The translations under genes and the position numbers were made by a program. Source: Candidatus Bathyarchaeota archaeon (GTDB taxonomy: Archaea > Thermoproteota > Bathyarchaeia > Bathyarchaeales > Bathyarchaeaceae). Taken from it: DNA of 14,272 nucleotides. Under the pieces are notes generated by a model. The model did no database searches and had not been told where the DNA came from. It worked only from the letters and a program-made list of their open reading frames with translations. Below, one piece after another: positions 13,812 to 14,272 of this stretch; position 1 is the first letter of the stretch, and every line of letters begins with the position of its first letter. The stretch spans positions 1-14,272 of the forward strand of contig JAGLRI010000016.1 of NCBI GenBank assembly GCA_023136395.1, read 5' to 3'.

Positions 13812-14102
13812 TTGGAAGAAATAGGCATAGCTACATTGACACCTGAACAGATAGAAAATATGTGCGATATCGCTGAGAAAGCAGCTAGAAAACATATTCT
13901 ATTCAAAGTTCCCCTACACCGAATTTACGACATCGACATAACCATAGACATCAAAGGTTTAAAACCAATAACCGTGAATGTAGACTTGAAAATCACCTTA
14001 TCTCCTCTAATGAACGATTATGATGTACAAAAATTAGCCAACGAAGCAAATAAAAAAGCCTTCCTGGCTATTGAAAAAGACTTGAATGAGCTAACGTGCT
14101 AA
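13812..14102 (+). CDS. Conserved archaeal protein, DUF3194 family
   Basis: A 96-residue protein that begins (M)EEIGIATLTPEQIENMCDIAEKAARKHILFKVPLHRIYDIDITIDIKG and continues with a beta strand of alternating hydrophobics (ITVNVDLKITLSP) and a final helix (DVQKLANEANKKAFLAIEKDL). I recognise this as the DUF3194 family, which commonly follows prefoldin beta in archaea and has no established function. No cysteine ligand sets, signal peptide or membrane segment are visible, so it is probably a cytoplasmic alpha/beta protein. The start is TTG at 13812, 12 bases after the pfdB stop; AAGGTG at 13798-13803 fits as its SD. It is probably co-transcribed with pfdB. Confidence 0.82.
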   Translation: MEEIGIATLTPEQIENMCDIAEKAARKHILFKVPLHRIYDIDITIDIKGLKPITVNVDLKITLSPLMNDYDVQKLANEANKKAFLAIEKDLNELTC

Positions 14103-14272
14103 TTAGAGGAAAACGCTTTAGTGTAACCGTCAACATTACTCCCCGAGACACACACTACCTTACAACACACCCAGCTTAGTATTTACGTTTACTTAAAAAA
14201 AGCATTGAAGTTCATATTGTTAGTTAAAAGGCATGCTCAAAACTAATGCAATTATTTCAATTTTTTTCGTAT
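14103..14272 (+). other. Intergenic tail; possible start of a further gene at 14233
   Basis: No complete gene is present. An ATG at 14233 opens a frame to the window edge reading MLKTNAIISIFFV, a lysine followed by a hydrophobic run that could be a signal peptide or first membrane helix. CTTAAAAA near 14189-14196 could be its TATA box. Only 13 codons are visible, so this is a weak suggestion. In some archaea a DHH phosphoesterase gene lies here, but I see no trace of one in this stretch. Confidence 0.25.

Overview
The window is archaeal chromosome, AT-rich and densely coding. The evidence is a proteasome alpha subunit, the exosome genes rrp4/rrp41/rrp42, SBDS, the archaeal/eukaryotic-type ribosomal proteins eS8 and eL43 (L37Ae), Gar1, SRP19, a Brix-domain protein, Pcc1 of KEOPS, prefoldin beta, DUF2096 and DUF3194, and promoters of BRE/TATA type. 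SMC with both ScpA and ScpB, TTG starts with Shine-Dalgarno (SD) sequences and low G+C suggest a TACK-like lineage, perhaps Bathyarchaeia. That placement is a guess; no rRNA is present to test it.

Layout. Minus strand, left part: gar1 (C-terminus cut by the window edge), srp19, rps8e, then scpB, scpA and smc, which form a condensin locus, then a DUF2096 gene. Plus strand, right part: psmA, sbds, rrp4, rrp41, rrp42, then a convergent QueG-like Fe-S protein gene on the minus strand, then rpl37ae, a Brix-domain gene, pcc1, pfdB and a DUF3194 gene. The plus-strand set is the conserved archaeal proteasome/exosome/ribosome-biogenesis superoperon, interrupted here by the Fe-S gene. No rpoP is found between rpl37ae and the Brix gene, where many archaea carry it.

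The most interesting part is the condensin locus. (1) ScpA's conserved N-terminal region is encoded upstream of the first in-frame ATG and has no ATG, GTG or TTG start. It opens with two ATA codons at good spacing from a strong SD. (2) That SD lies in a 10-bp stem with the first codons of scpA, so the scpA leader could be a translational switch. (3) A near-identical 43-bp element (38/43 identical, extendable to about 50 bp) lies about 100 bp upstream of both smc and scpA, as if the two transcription units share a regulator. The Fe-S gene shows a similar start-codon anomaly, with a 9-bp perfect inverted repeat just upstream.

No tRNA, rRNA, CRISPR array, insertion sequence or integrase was seen. 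The genes are mostly housekeeping: chromosome organisation (smc-scpAB), protein targeting (SRP19), rRNA modification and ribosome assembly (Gar1, SBDS, Brix), RNA degradation (exosome), protein degradation (PsmA), tRNA t6A synthesis (Pcc1) and chaperoning (prefoldin).
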